Shown: positions 1 through 6,297 of the stretch, piece by piece | How positions within the stretch are numbered: the first letter of the stretch is position 1 | Layout: every line of letters starts with the position of its first letter | Source: Peptococcaceae bacterium UBA2264 | GTDB taxonomy: Bacteria; Bacillota; Desulfitobacteriia; Desulfitobacteriales; Desulfitobacteriaceae | Length of the DNA stretch: 9,203 nt | NCBI GenBank assembly: GCA_002347475.1 | Contig: DDXI01000010.1 | Location: forward strand, 1-9,203 | Direction: 5' to 3' | Program-made: the position numbers and the translations under genes | Notes under the pieces: generated by a model | Told to the model about the DNA's origin: nothing | The model's database searches: none | What the model saw: only the letters and a program-made list of their open reading frames with translations

Positions 1-879
1 GATGAATACACCTGCATCGTTAATAATAACTACTATACCAACGTTGTGGCCCAATATCATTTGAACTGGGCTGTAAAGATACATAATTTACTGCAAACTT
101 CCGGTAAATTAAGTAAATTAAAAAGAAAAATTCGTTTGACTAATGAAGAAATCGCTGATTTTCAAATAGCAGCTGAAAATATGTATCTGCCATATGATAA
201 AAAACTTAAAATTAATCCTCAGGATGATTCTTTTCTTCAAAAAAGAGCCTGGGACATCCAAAGTATACCGAGGAATAAATATCCCTTGTTAATGCATTAT
301 CACCCCCTGCATTTATACCGTCACCAGGTATGCAAACAGGCAGATACGGTGATGGCCCACTTTATTGTTGAAGATGCCCAGTCAGAGGAAACAATGCTGA
401 ATTCATATAATTATTATGAAAAAATTACTACCCATGACTCTTCTCTTTCATACAGTATCTTCAGTGTTATGGCCGCAAGACTCGGTATGTTTGATAAAGC
501 TTATCATTATTTTGAGTGTACGGCAGAACTGGATTTGTTGAATACCCATAAAAATACTGAAGACGGCATCCACACAGCTAACATGGGTGGTAATTATATG
601 GCTATAGTATATGGTTTTTCCGGGTTCCGCCTGAAAGAACACGGGATATCATTTCGACCGTTTTTACCCAAAGCCTGGAGTGGGTACAGATTCATTATAC
701 GATTTGAAGACAGTCGCATTATAGTCCATGTCAGGGATAAGGAATGTACTTTCAAGCTGGAATCAGGCAACGCGAAAAAAATATTTGTCTATGAAAAAGA
801 GTATCTGTTAGAAGATTCTCTTCATATTAAAATATCGGCTGACGATCAGAAAACTTTACCGGCATCAGCTGAGCAATAA
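1..879 (+). CDS. Glycoside hydrolase family 65 disaccharide phosphorylase, C-terminal part (5' end outside window)
   Basis: The frame is open from base 1, so the gene starts before the window; a GTG at 46 is internal. The first codons read DEYTCIVNNNYYTN, which matches the GH65 GPDEY motif. The Glu at bases 4-6 should be the catalytic acid. Further family landmarks follow: YHPLHLYRHQ and KQADTV, then the phosphate-pocket HDSSLS, and GIHTANMGG near the end of the (alpha/alpha)6 barrel. The last ~75 residues form the C-terminal beta-sheet domain. GH65 enzymes invert an alpha-glucosidic disaccharide with phosphate to give beta-glucose 1-phosphate in the cytoplasm. The substrate (maltose, kojibiose, nigerose, trehalose or glucosylglycerol) cannot be decided from this part, although the RHQVCKQAD stretch recalls the kojibiose/nigerose type. 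Beta-phosphoglucomutase follows after 22 bases, the usual operon partner. The family is near certain; the specificity is open. Confidence 0.93.
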   Translation, partial: DEYTCIVNNNYYTNVVAQYHLNWAVKIHNLLQTSGKLSKLKRKIRLTNEEIADFQIAAENMYLPYDKKLKINPQDDSFLQKRAWDIQSIPRNKYPLLMHYHPLHLYRHQVCKQADTVMAHFIVEDAQSEETMLNSYNYYEKITTHDSSLSYSIFSVMAARLGMFDKAYHYFECTAELDLLNTHKNTEDGIHTANMGGNYMAIVYGFSGFRLKEHGISFRPFLPKAWSGYRFIIRFEDSRIIVHVRDKECTFKLESGNAKKIFVYEKEYLLEDSLHIKISADDQKTLPASAEQ

Positions 880-901
880 TTACAGCGAATGGAGTTTTTC
901 A

Positions 902-1537
902 ATGAATTATTCTGCAGTTATTTTTGATCTGGACGGGGTAATATGCAGTACGGATAAATATCATTACTTAGCCTGGAAAAAAATAGCCGATGAAATTGGT
1001 GTTGAATTTAATGAACAGATTAATAACCGGCTCAGAGGTATTGGCCGCACCGAAAGTCTGGAAATCATTTTGGAATCTTACAGAGGTGAATTATCCGAAG
1101 AAAACAAAAAAAAATACGCTAAAAAAAAGAATGCCATATACCGGCAATTGCTGCAGCAGATGTTACCTGAAGATCTAAGCCCGGAGGTAAAAAATACCCT
1201 GGACAAAATCAGGAATAGGGGAGTCAAGCTTGCCATAGGTTCTTCCAGTAAAAATGCAAAATTAATTTTAAAACAAATAGGCTTGGATAATTATTTTGAT
1301 GCCGTTTCAGACGGAAATAATATAACCAATTCAAAACCTGATCCGGAAGTGTTTTTGAAGGCCAGTGAATATTTAGGAATTAATCCCCAATCGTGTTTGG
1401 TTGTAGAAGATGCCAAAGCGGGTTTGGAAGCAGCCAAAGCCGCAAATATGGATTGTGCGGCCATCGGAGATGCTGCTCGGTATGAAATAGCAGCATATAA
1501 ATTAAATAGTTTTTCAGACTTGCTGCTTTATGTTTAG
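902..1537 (+). CDS. pgmB: Beta-phosphoglucomutase (HAD superfamily)
   Basis: A 211-residue HAD phosphatase-fold protein close in length to the Lactococcus lactis enzyme. The first motif FDLDGVI places the nucleophile Asp9 and the acid/base Asp11. The cap domain carries His21 and the RGIGRTES stretch with the sugar/phosphate-contacting Arg49. Motif II is IGSSSKN (Ser114-Ser116), motif III Lys145 in SKPDP, and motif IV VVEDA with Glu169 and Asp170 for Mg2+. All catalytic positions known in the family are present, so the enzyme should be active. It converts beta-glucose 1-phosphate to glucose 6-phosphate through a beta-glucose 1,6-bisphosphate intermediate, taking the product of the GH65 phosphorylase just upstream. 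The ATG at 902 is preceded by GGAG at 891-894, and the 22-base gap implies co-transcription with the upstream gene. I see no clear terminator after the stop. Confidence 0.95.
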   Translation: MNYSAVIFDLDGVICSTDKYHYLAWKKIADEIGVEFNEQINNRLRGIGRTESLEIILESYRGELSEENKKKYAKKKNAIYRQLLQQMLPEDLSPEVKNTLDKIRNRGVKLAIGSSSKNAKLILKQIGLDNYFDAVSDGNNITNSKPDPEVFLKASEYLGINPQSCLVVEDAKAGLEAAKAANMDCAAIGDAARYEIAAYKLNSFSDLLLYV

Positions 1538-1682
1538 ACATATACTAGATTTGCAGAATGTCTCATAAATCTCAAGCATGACAGCTTATAATATTTCCGC
1601 ATGTCAAGACGCGAAAATTGGATTTCTAAGACAAATCCTCCTTCTATAATATGGCATATCATGCGGCTGCTTATGAAAGTCT

Positions 1683-3617
1683 CAGGAATTTTACAAGCAA
1701 ATTTTGCCTAAGTTATCCAATACCAATATCCTGAAATTTATGGAAATTATGAAGGATGAAATATTCGAAATCTCCCTCAACCCCGCCGCCGGCCCGGCCC
1801 CCCAAGAGCTGACCAGGGAAGGGAAGAATTTACTCAGGAAAATACCTGAAGAGAACAGATCGCTGAATATCTTTAAAAAATACTATTTTGAGATTGCCAA
1901 GGGGATGTATATCCAAAAGGAAGAAGGGCGGTCCTCCGATTTCCTCAAAGCAGGATTGGCAGAAATCAGAGAACTGGGCGATGTTTATTATACCGACGCC
2001 TTTAAAAACATCAGCATCAAAAGCAGCGGCAAGGTATCTGCCAGAGTCCGGGTCAATACAGGAACAGGACTCCTGGAAATGAAAATGCAGTATAAAGAGA
2101 TCGCGCCCAAAGAACTGCTGGATTTGCTGAACTCCTACAAGCTGAAAAAAGATATCACAGGCTGAAAAGCGGCCAATTTATCCCTCTTGATTCAGCGGAG
2201 TTTCAGTCAGCCGCCGAGCTTATCGATCAGTTGAACCTGACCCAAGCCGATATTACCAGGAAAATCATCGAGCTGCCCAAGTACCGGGCCATGTATATTG
2301 ACAGTCTGGCCAGGGAAAAAGAAGGCCTGCACATTGAAAGAAGCAGCAACTTCAAAAAAAATGGTGCAGGACGTCAGTGAACCCCAGGATATGGAATTTG
2401 CCTTACCGGAGGGCATTCAGGGGCGGCTCCGAGATTACCAGAAAACAGGCTTTAAGTGACTGAAAACCCTGGCTTATTATGGTTTTGGCGACATCTTGGC
2501 CGATGATATGGGCCTGGGGAAAACATTGCAGGTAATCACCTTTGTGAAGTCCGAAAATCAAGGCGGAAATCAAGGCGAAAAAAGGCCCTCTCTGGTCGTG
2601 GCCCCTACTTCTCTGGTTTATAATTGGCAGGAGGAAGTCCGCAAGTTTGCCCCGGACCTGGCCGTGACTGTAATTTCCGGGATGCAGGCCGGACGACGGG
2701 AAAAATTTGCGGAAATTGAAAATGCGGATATTGTGGTGACTTCTTACGGCATGATCAAGAGAGCTATCGAATTATATCAGGCTTATATGTTTAAGTATTG
2801 TTTCCTGGATAAAGCCCAGCATATCAAAAACCCGAACACCCAAAACGCCAGGGTTGTCAAGCAGATCAAGGCGGGAGGTTATTTTGCCCTTACCGGGACT
2901 CCGGTGGAAAATGCCTTGACAGAGTTGAGGTCGGTCTTCGATTTTATCATGCCCGGGTATCTGCATTCCCACAAAAAATTCAGCGGCAGATTTGAAACAC
3001 CCATTGTCAAAAATGGTGATGAACAGGCCTTGAAAGAGCTCGGCCGGCATATTAAACCTTTCATACTCCGGCGCATGAAAAAGGAAGTGTTAAAAGAGCT
3101 GCCGGAAAAAATCGAAAAGCTCCTGGAGCTTTTGGAGGATGTGCTGGAAGGCGGGCACAGGGTACTGGTCTTTTCCCAGTTTACCAGTATGCTGGCTCTG
3201 GTAAAAAACAAGCTGGAGAAAAGGAAGAAGAAATATCATTATCTCGACGGTTCGACTCCTGCGGAAGAGCGCCTCCATCTGGTCAATTCTTTTAATGGCG
3301 GAGAAAACGATATATTTCTGATTTCCTTAAAAGCCGGAGGAACAGGCCTGAATTTAACGGGAGCCGATATGGTGGTTCATTTTGACCCCTGGTGGAATCC
3401 GGCAGTGGAAGATCAGGCTACAGACAGAGCCTACAGAATCGGGCAAAAGAATACTGTGCAGGTATTTAAACTGATCACAAAGGATACTATTGAGGAAAAA
3501 ATATTCGAACTGCAGCTGAAGAAGAAAGAATTGATCGATGCCGTAATCAAGCCGGGAGAGAATTTCCTGACTAAAATGACCGAAGAAGAAATCAGGAAAT
3601 TGTTTGAAACAGTTTAA
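1683..3617 (+). pseudogene. SNF2-family DNA helicase/ATPase, multiply disrupted remnant
   Basis: The translation follows a bacterial SNF2 protein: part of the SNF2-associated domain (from about 1683), then the two RecA-like helicase lobes. Visible motifs are DDMGLGKT (Walker A, 2499-2522), APTSLVYNW, LTGTPVEN, LVFSQFTSML, SLKAGGTGLNLTGAD and DQATDRAYRIGQ. Damage is extensive. The N-terminus (usually several hundred residues, often with a SWIM zinc finger) is missing, and an in-frame stop lies at 1674-1676. One A is missing from a run at 2145-2150 and one extra A sits in a run at 2354-2361; the two cancel. A TGA at 2457-2459 replaces the Trp usual in GFKWLKTL. The Walker B Glu is Lys (codon 2811-2813). 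About 100 residues between ELPEKIE and the second lobe are gone near 3115-3125. The piece 2496-3617 is open but lacks an intact ATPase. SNF2 identity is firm; loss of function is a strong inference. Confidence 0.92.
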
Positions 3618-3713
3618 CAACATCCCCGCAACAGCAAAGATAACTACAGTGAGAATACGATATAATAGAGCTTTTCTGCTTAAAACAGTCTTCATTGATC
3701 GTCATTCAGAACT

Positions 3714-4331
3714 TCAGGGAATAACATTGAAAGTGGCTACCATGTAACCAACTCCGAAGGGTCCCTCGTAGGAGAGTACCTCTGTTGTATAGTTGCTCTC
3801 TGCGAAGACCCCGAACAAAAACAAGATTGACCTTAAGCCGCATTCGGCACCGTTCATGAGCAATTCTTGGTCAATTGTAAGCAGCCCCTCGACATCCTTC
3901 TCCTTTATTGCTTGAACGATAAGCTTATCCAGTTGTGGTCCGGCCGGATCATAGCCATAGGGTCCCTCAGCCTTTAGGACATGAGACAGATCTCCGGATG
4001 CGATAACAGCAGTACGCTGCTTTGTTCGGGCGATTTCTGCGCCGTATTGTTTGCCCAGATCAAAGTAATGCTGATAAGAAGGATTTGTAACCAGGATTTT
4101 TTCCAGTTTAGTCTGGCGGGGTAAATCTTTTCCCAGATAATAAAGAGGAACTTCGTAGCCATGCTCTGTGTGCGGGGCAATAATTAACAATTTTTCAGGT
4201 TTGGTATCTGCCATTTTTTCCGCAGCCGCTTCTAAGGCGGAGATTGTTTTTTGGACTTTTTCAATCTCTCTGCCTCCTATTTCCGGTATAATTATCGGTG
4301 GATGGGGGGAAATAACGCCAAAAACAAGCAT
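3714..4331 (-). CDS. LigB-fold extradiol dioxygenase-like protein (AmmeMemoRadiSam-associated type), shortened
   Basis: A 205-residue protein resembling the LigB-type (class III extradiol dioxygenase subunit B) domain often fused to or encoded beside AMMECR1 proteins. Conserved parts are the N-terminal FGVISPHPPIIIPEIGG (His10), IIAPH (His54), HGYEVPLYYL (His57), ASGDLSH (His117), NGAECGLRS (Glu163) and the C-terminal SYEGPFGVGY. Family members are usually about 265 residues. Here IIAPH runs almost directly into HGYEVPLYYL, two motifs normally some 60 residues apart, so an internal in-frame block seems lost. No AMMECR1 domain follows the stop. Start choice is firm: a perfect AAAGGAGG lies 8 bases before the ATG. 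The gene is convergent with the SNF2 remnant and divergent from the Cache gene. The reaction is unknown even for full-length relatives; this one may be inactive or a distinct short form. Confidence 0.8.
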   Translation of the reverse strand: MLVFGVISPHPPIIIPEIGGREIEKVQKTISALEAAAEKMADTKPEKLLIIAPHTEHGYEVPLYYLGKDLPRQTKLEKILVTNPSYQHYFDLGKQYGAEIARTKQRTAVIASGDLSHVLKAEGPYGYDPAGPQLDKLIVQAIKEKDVEGLLTIDQELLMNGAECGLRSILFLFGVFAESNYTTEVLSYEGPFGVGYMVATFNVIP

Positions 4332-4339
4332 GGTCGATT

Positions 4340-4347
4340 CCTCCTTT
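4340..4347 (-). promoter_or_regulatory. Strong Shine-Dalgarno for the LigB-like gene
   Basis: On the minus strand this reads AAAGGAGG and ends 8 bases before the ATG at 4331. It fixes the start of the dioxygenase-like gene and shows that its translation signal is still intact despite the apparent internal deletion. Confidence 0.85.
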
Positions 4348-4404
4348 AAGCCAGGTTTTCTGAAACAAATGTATTTGTTTTCAAGTTGTTGAGATTGCCT
4401 CGTG

Positions 4405-4426
4405 TTTATTCAGAATTTATTCAGAA
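4405..4426. repeat. 2 x 11-bp perfect tandem repeat upstream of the LigB-like gene
   Basis: TTTATTCAGAA occurs twice back to back (4405-4415 and 4416-4426), about 75-95 bases upstream of the minus-strand start codon. The one-helical-turn spacing is what tandem regulator sites often show, but a chance slippage duplication is equally possible. No regulator can be named. Confidence 0.7.
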
Positions 4427-4633
4427 ATTTCCGTCTATTTATATTGTAAACTAATATCCTATTAAATTCCACCTGCAAGAAAGTAACTTAACTTTCCCAC
4501 CAATAAATATGGCTTAAACCGTGGATCCATCTGAAAGATTATGGATTCGGTATAGGAGTAGAAAAAGGGAGTATCTTCCAAGAGTTATTTGCAAAGAATC
4601 GAAGCGTTGAGTGCCAGGAACAAAAATTACATT

Positions 4634-4663
4634 ATCCGACAAAACAGGATCCGACAAAACAGG
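4634..4663. repeat. 2 x 15-bp perfect tandem repeat
   Basis: ATCCGACAAAACAGG is present twice without a gap (4634-4648 and 4649-4663). The unit length is a multiple of three, so the duplication would keep a reading frame if the region was once coding. It lies just upstream of a possible -10 box and may be a slippage product. Confidence 0.8.
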
Positions 4664-4687
4664 CCTTACTTTGCAAGGGTGTTGCGG

Positions 4688-4709
4688 TATACTATTAGTT
4701 GTTAACAAC
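4688..4709 (+). promoter_or_regulatory. Possible -10 box with adjoining 12-bp palindromic operator-like site
   Basis: TATACT at 4688-4693 resembles a sigma-A -10 element; the -35 (TTACTT, 16 bases upstream) is poor. Five bases further lies GTTGTTAACAAC (4698-4709), a perfect 12-bp palindrome just where transcription would start. That is the usual position of a repressor site. A transcript from here would run about 105 bases to the hairpin at 4785-4808. The evidence is pattern only. Confidence 0.35.
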
Positions 4710-4784
4710 AGAATATTCCGAAAAGGGGAGCGATGAAGCCGGGGATGTTTTTGGAGGCTTGTCCCTGTACTGAGCAAGCAGCGT

Positions 4785-4808
4785 AACCGACCAGAAGAGT
4801 CGGTTTTT
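4785..4808 (+). terminator. Rho-independent terminator-like hairpin
   Basis: The stem AACCGAC/GTCGGTT (4785-4791 with 4799-4805) closes a 7-base loop, and the run of five T continues to 4808. It lies about 100 bases before the Cache gene start, so it would end a short upstream RNA or act as an attenuator in that gene's leader. I could not assign the upstream RNA to a known riboswitch class. Confidence 0.6.
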
Positions 4809-4842
4809 GTGCTTTTGTGGTAAAGATATAGCACAAAAGCAC
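4809..4842. repeat. 11-bp perfect inverted repeat
   Basis: GTGCTTTTGTG (4809-4819) and CACAAAAGCAC (4832-4842) are exact reverse complements around a 12-base loop. They directly follow the T-run of the preceding hairpin. The element could be a second stem of the same leader, an anti-terminator partner, a regulator site, or part of a small mobile-element end. No T-run follows it on the plus strand, but on the minus strand it is followed by a U-rich complement only after reading A5, so it is not an obvious terminator either way. Confidence 0.7.
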
Positions 4843-4904
4843 CAATCATACATTATGCCATGCTGCTGGTCAGCAGCGAATTGCTGAGAAAGAGGGGATG
4901 GAAG

Positions 4905-5648
4905 ATGACAGAGAAATTAAGGTTCGTTCTACTTCCAGATGAGCTTATAACCATGCAACAGAGCATACAATGGGAACTGTGGCGTATGGATCATGACTTG
5001 GCTGACGCCGCCGCTAAACTGAGCCGGAAGGATCTTGCCGGGGAAGAAACCCGCCGGATTCTGAAAGAGTTGGCATCCCCATATACTAATGTGATTGATG
5101 CCGCCGCTACGAATGCCCGGGGAATTATGAAGGCGATGGAACCGGTTAAACAAGCTCTCGAGGGCAGTGATATCAGTCAGCAAGCACACATTAAAAAATT
5201 GCATGCCACCAGACAGCCGGTACTCAGCAGGGGCTTCGCTGCAGTTGAAGGATATCAAGCTGTAGCTCTGGAGTGGCCGATATTCTACCAGGATAACCAG
5301 TTGGCAGGCTCTGTCAGCTTGTTGATAAAGCCGGAACTATTCGCCTCCTTACAGGAGAACAAAGGTTTGAAAAGCGAAAAATTCTTGATAATGGAAACAG
5401 ATGGTCTCATCCTCTTTGACAGCCAAAAAGAGCAGACGGGCCAAAATACTTTGGCTGATATCATTAATAGAACAAATCCTGAACTTTTTAAATTGGCCCC
5501 CAAAATAGCGAAAAACAAATCGGGGACAGCTTCTTATACTCTTGTTGAGGCAGCTCAAAAAGAGGTGGCGAAGCGCACGGATTGGACTACCGTGGGTTTG
5601 CATGGCAAGGAATGGAGGTTAATCCAAAACTATTCTGTGAGGGATTAG
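4905..5648 (+). CDS. Stand-alone Cache/PDC sensor-domain protein
   Basis: A 247-residue protein whose whole length looks like a ligand-binding Cache (PDC-type) module. A helical N-terminal part (QQSIQWELWRMDHDLADAAAKL) precedes a first PAS-like lobe (VIDAAATNARGIMKAMEP, then AAVEGYQAVALEWPIFY). A second lobe carries METDGLILFDS, GQNTLAD, SGTASYTL and the closing TTVGLHGKEWRLI. Such domains normally sit outside the cell, in chemoreceptors, kinases or lipoproteins. Here there is no convincing signal peptide, lipobox or membrane segment and no output domain, which is odd. The ATG at 4905 is preferred over the ATG at 4860 because AGAGGGG (4891-4897) lies 7 bases before it and nothing comparable precedes 4860. 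The DUF3795 gene follows after 18 bases, suggesting co-transcription. The domain call is good; the role and location are unknown. Confidence 0.75.
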   Translation: MTEKLRFVLLPDELITMQQSIQWELWRMDHDLADAAAKLSRKDLAGEETRRILKELASPYTNVIDAAATNARGIMKAMEPVKQALEGSDISQQAHIKKLHATRQPVLSRGFAAVEGYQAVALEWPIFYQDNQLAGSVSLLIKPELFASLQENKGLKSEKFLIMETDGLILFDSQKEQTGQNTLADIINRTNPELFKLAPKIAKNKSGTASYTLVEAAQKEVAKRTDWTTVGLHGKEWRLIQNYSVRD

Positions 5649-5666
5649 CCGGGTAGAGGGATCGAA

Positions 5667-6113
5667 ATGAAAGACAAGCTCATTGCTCCCTGCGGGATGA
5701 ACTGCAGCTTATGCGTCAGCTATCAGGCAATGAAAAATGATTTGAAGAAAAAGGGCTTTCAAAGGAAATATTGTCCCGGCTGCCTGCCGCGGGGTGAGAA
5801 CTGTACCCATATGAAGGAGCAGTGCCATCTGCTGGGGAAAGGACTGGTCCGCTTCTGTTCTGAGTGCGAAAATTTCCCCTGCAAACGCCTCAAAGCCCTT
5901 GATCAGCGTTACCGCACCAAATACCATATGAGCATGCTCGAAAACCTGAATTACATCAAAGAGCAGGGTATGGAGATGTTTTTGGAAAAGGAAGAAGAGA
6001 AATGGCGCTGCCCGGAATGCGGCGAAATGATATGCTGCCATAATGGTCTGTGCCTGCATTGCAGTCTTGACATACTGCGCCAGAATAAGAAGTACTGCTG
6101 GGGTGAGGGGTAG
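5667..6113 (+). CDS. DUF3795 domain-containing cysteine-rich protein
   Basis: A 148-residue protein with 17 cysteines. The start IAPCGMNCSLC (Cys9, Cys13, Cys16) is typical of DUF3795 proteins. It is followed by KYCPGC (36, 39), Cys46 and Cys53, CSECENFPC (64, 67, 72) and the characteristic RYRTKYHMSMLENL. A C-terminal zinc-ribbon-like part has WRCPECG (115, 118) and further CC, C and HC cysteines (123-132). The arrangement implies several metal sites, zinc or iron-sulfur, but the family has no established function that I can cite. It should be soluble and cytoplasmic. The ATG at 5667 is 18 bases after the Cache gene stop, with GAGGG shortly before it. I see no terminator with a T-run after the stop, only a weak stem near 6142-6155. 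Confidence 0.88.
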   Translation: MKDKLIAPCGMNCSLCVSYQAMKNDLKKKGFQRKYCPGCLPRGENCTHMKEQCHLLGKGLVRFCSECENFPCKRLKALDQRYRTKYHMSMLENLNYIKEQGMEMFLEKEEEKWRCPECGEMICCHNGLCLHCSLDILRQNKKYCWGEG

Positions 6114-6167
6114 ATGCTCTGGGTTACTTATGCAATGGCGTGAGGCTACAAAGCCCCTTAACCAGAT

Positions 6168-6196
6168 TTGAGCCATATACCCTTATTAATTAAGAT
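6168..6196 (+). promoter_or_regulatory. Candidate sigma-A promoter before the transposase stub and glycosyltransferase
   Basis: TTGAGC (6168-6173) and TAAGAT (6191-6196) each match four of six consensus bases and are 17 bases apart. Transcription would begin near 6203, almost on top of the GGAGGGG at 6205-6211, so the leader would be very short. It is plausible but weak. Confidence 0.3.
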
Positions 6197-6216
6197 GAAA
6201 ACATGGAGGGGATACG

Positions 6217-6297
6217 GTGGAACGTATAAGATATCCAAAAGAATTAAAAGACCAGGTTATCAAGGAAGTTCAAGAAGGAGGTAGCATAATTGAATAA
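6217..6297 (+). pseudogene. IS3-type transposase OrfA N-terminal stub (26 codons)
   Basis: A GTG at 6217, 5 bases after GGAGGGG (6205-6211), opens a 26-codon frame ending at TAA 6295-6297. Its product VERIRYPKELKDQVIKEVQE is what the first helix of IS3-family OrfA (HTH_Tnp_1) proteins looks like. A full OrfA would be about 90-100 residues. The similarity ends at about residue 22, where the glycosyltransferase gene begins. No OrfB and no clear terminal inverted repeats are seen. The stop overlaps the TTG start of the next gene by 8 bases in another frame, so translating the stub would bring ribosomes onto that start. The call rests on a short but characteristic stretch. Confidence 0.6.
6275..6282 (+). 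promoter_or_regulatory. Shine-Dalgarno that fixes the TTG start of the glycosyltransferase
   Basis: AAGGAGGT ends 7 bases before the TTG at 6290, a near-perfect site that decides this unusual start. The same bases encode the EGG residues of the upstream transposase-like stub. Confidence 0.85.

Larger units (their letters stand above)
4507..4887 (+). pseudogene. Possible decayed cyclic-nucleotide-binding (Crp/Fnr-like) domain
   Basis: One plus-strand frame runs for about 125 codons with only two internal stops (TAG 4696-4698 and TGA 4771-4773) before a third at 4885. After the first stop it reads EAGDVFGGLSLY, close to the GPGDVFGELSLL turn of cyclic-nucleotide-binding domains. Before it, ALLCKGVAVYY could match the preceding strand (a LxxGxVxVY pattern), and FLCFCGKDI lies where the end of the barrel would be. 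No DNA-binding domain and no start codon can be seen, and the spacing is only roughly right. This may be chance, and it competes with the promoter and hairpin readings of the same bases. I cannot confirm it from sequence alone. Confidence 0.25.
4332..4904. other. Long intergenic region between divergent genes
   Basis: This 573-base gap separates the minus-strand LigB-like gene from the plus-strand Cache gene and should hold promoters for both. It contains two different perfect tandem duplications, a 12-bp palindrome next to a TATACT box, a terminator-like hairpin, an 11-bp inverted repeat and the Shine-Dalgarno of the Cache gene. A weak coding ghost also runs through the right half. A minus-strand open frame at 4514-4849 has no recognisable motif and I do not believe it is a gene. 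Confidence 0.6.

Noticed and set aside
1538..1682. Hairpin GGATTT/AAATCC at 1620-1638 as a terminator for pgmB
   Set aside because: The stem is only six AT-rich pairs and is followed by CTCCTTC rather than a T-run. Nothing else recognisable was found in this gap.
2145..2361. Programmed frameshifting or phase variation in the SNF2 gene
   Set aside because: The A-runs could slip, but the TGA at 2457, the DKAQ change and the large deletions make a regulated functional gene very unlikely.
2457..2459. TGA as selenocysteine or recoded tryptophan
   Set aside because: The position is a structural Trp in SNF2 proteins, no selenocysteine-insertion hairpin is evident downstream, and other genes here use TGG normally.
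4700..4808. Known riboswitch (yybP-ykoY, cobalamin, TPP, glycine, T-box)
   Set aside because: GGGGAG and several small stems are present, but none of the conserved cores of these classes could be lined up.
4514..4849. Minus-strand open frame of 111 codons
   Set aside because: No Shine-Dalgarno, low-complexity composition, no recognisable motif, and it runs through repeats, a terminator hairpin and an inverted repeat.
4860..4904. Earlier ATG (4860) for the Cache gene
   Set aside because: No ribosome binding site precedes it, while AGAGGGG sits 7 bases before the ATG at 4905. The extra 15 residues do not form a signal peptide.
5709..6176. Minus-strand open frame of 155 codons opposite the DUF3795 gene
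   Set aside because: It is the shadow of a well-conserved cysteine-rich gene and has no motif or ribosome binding site of its own.
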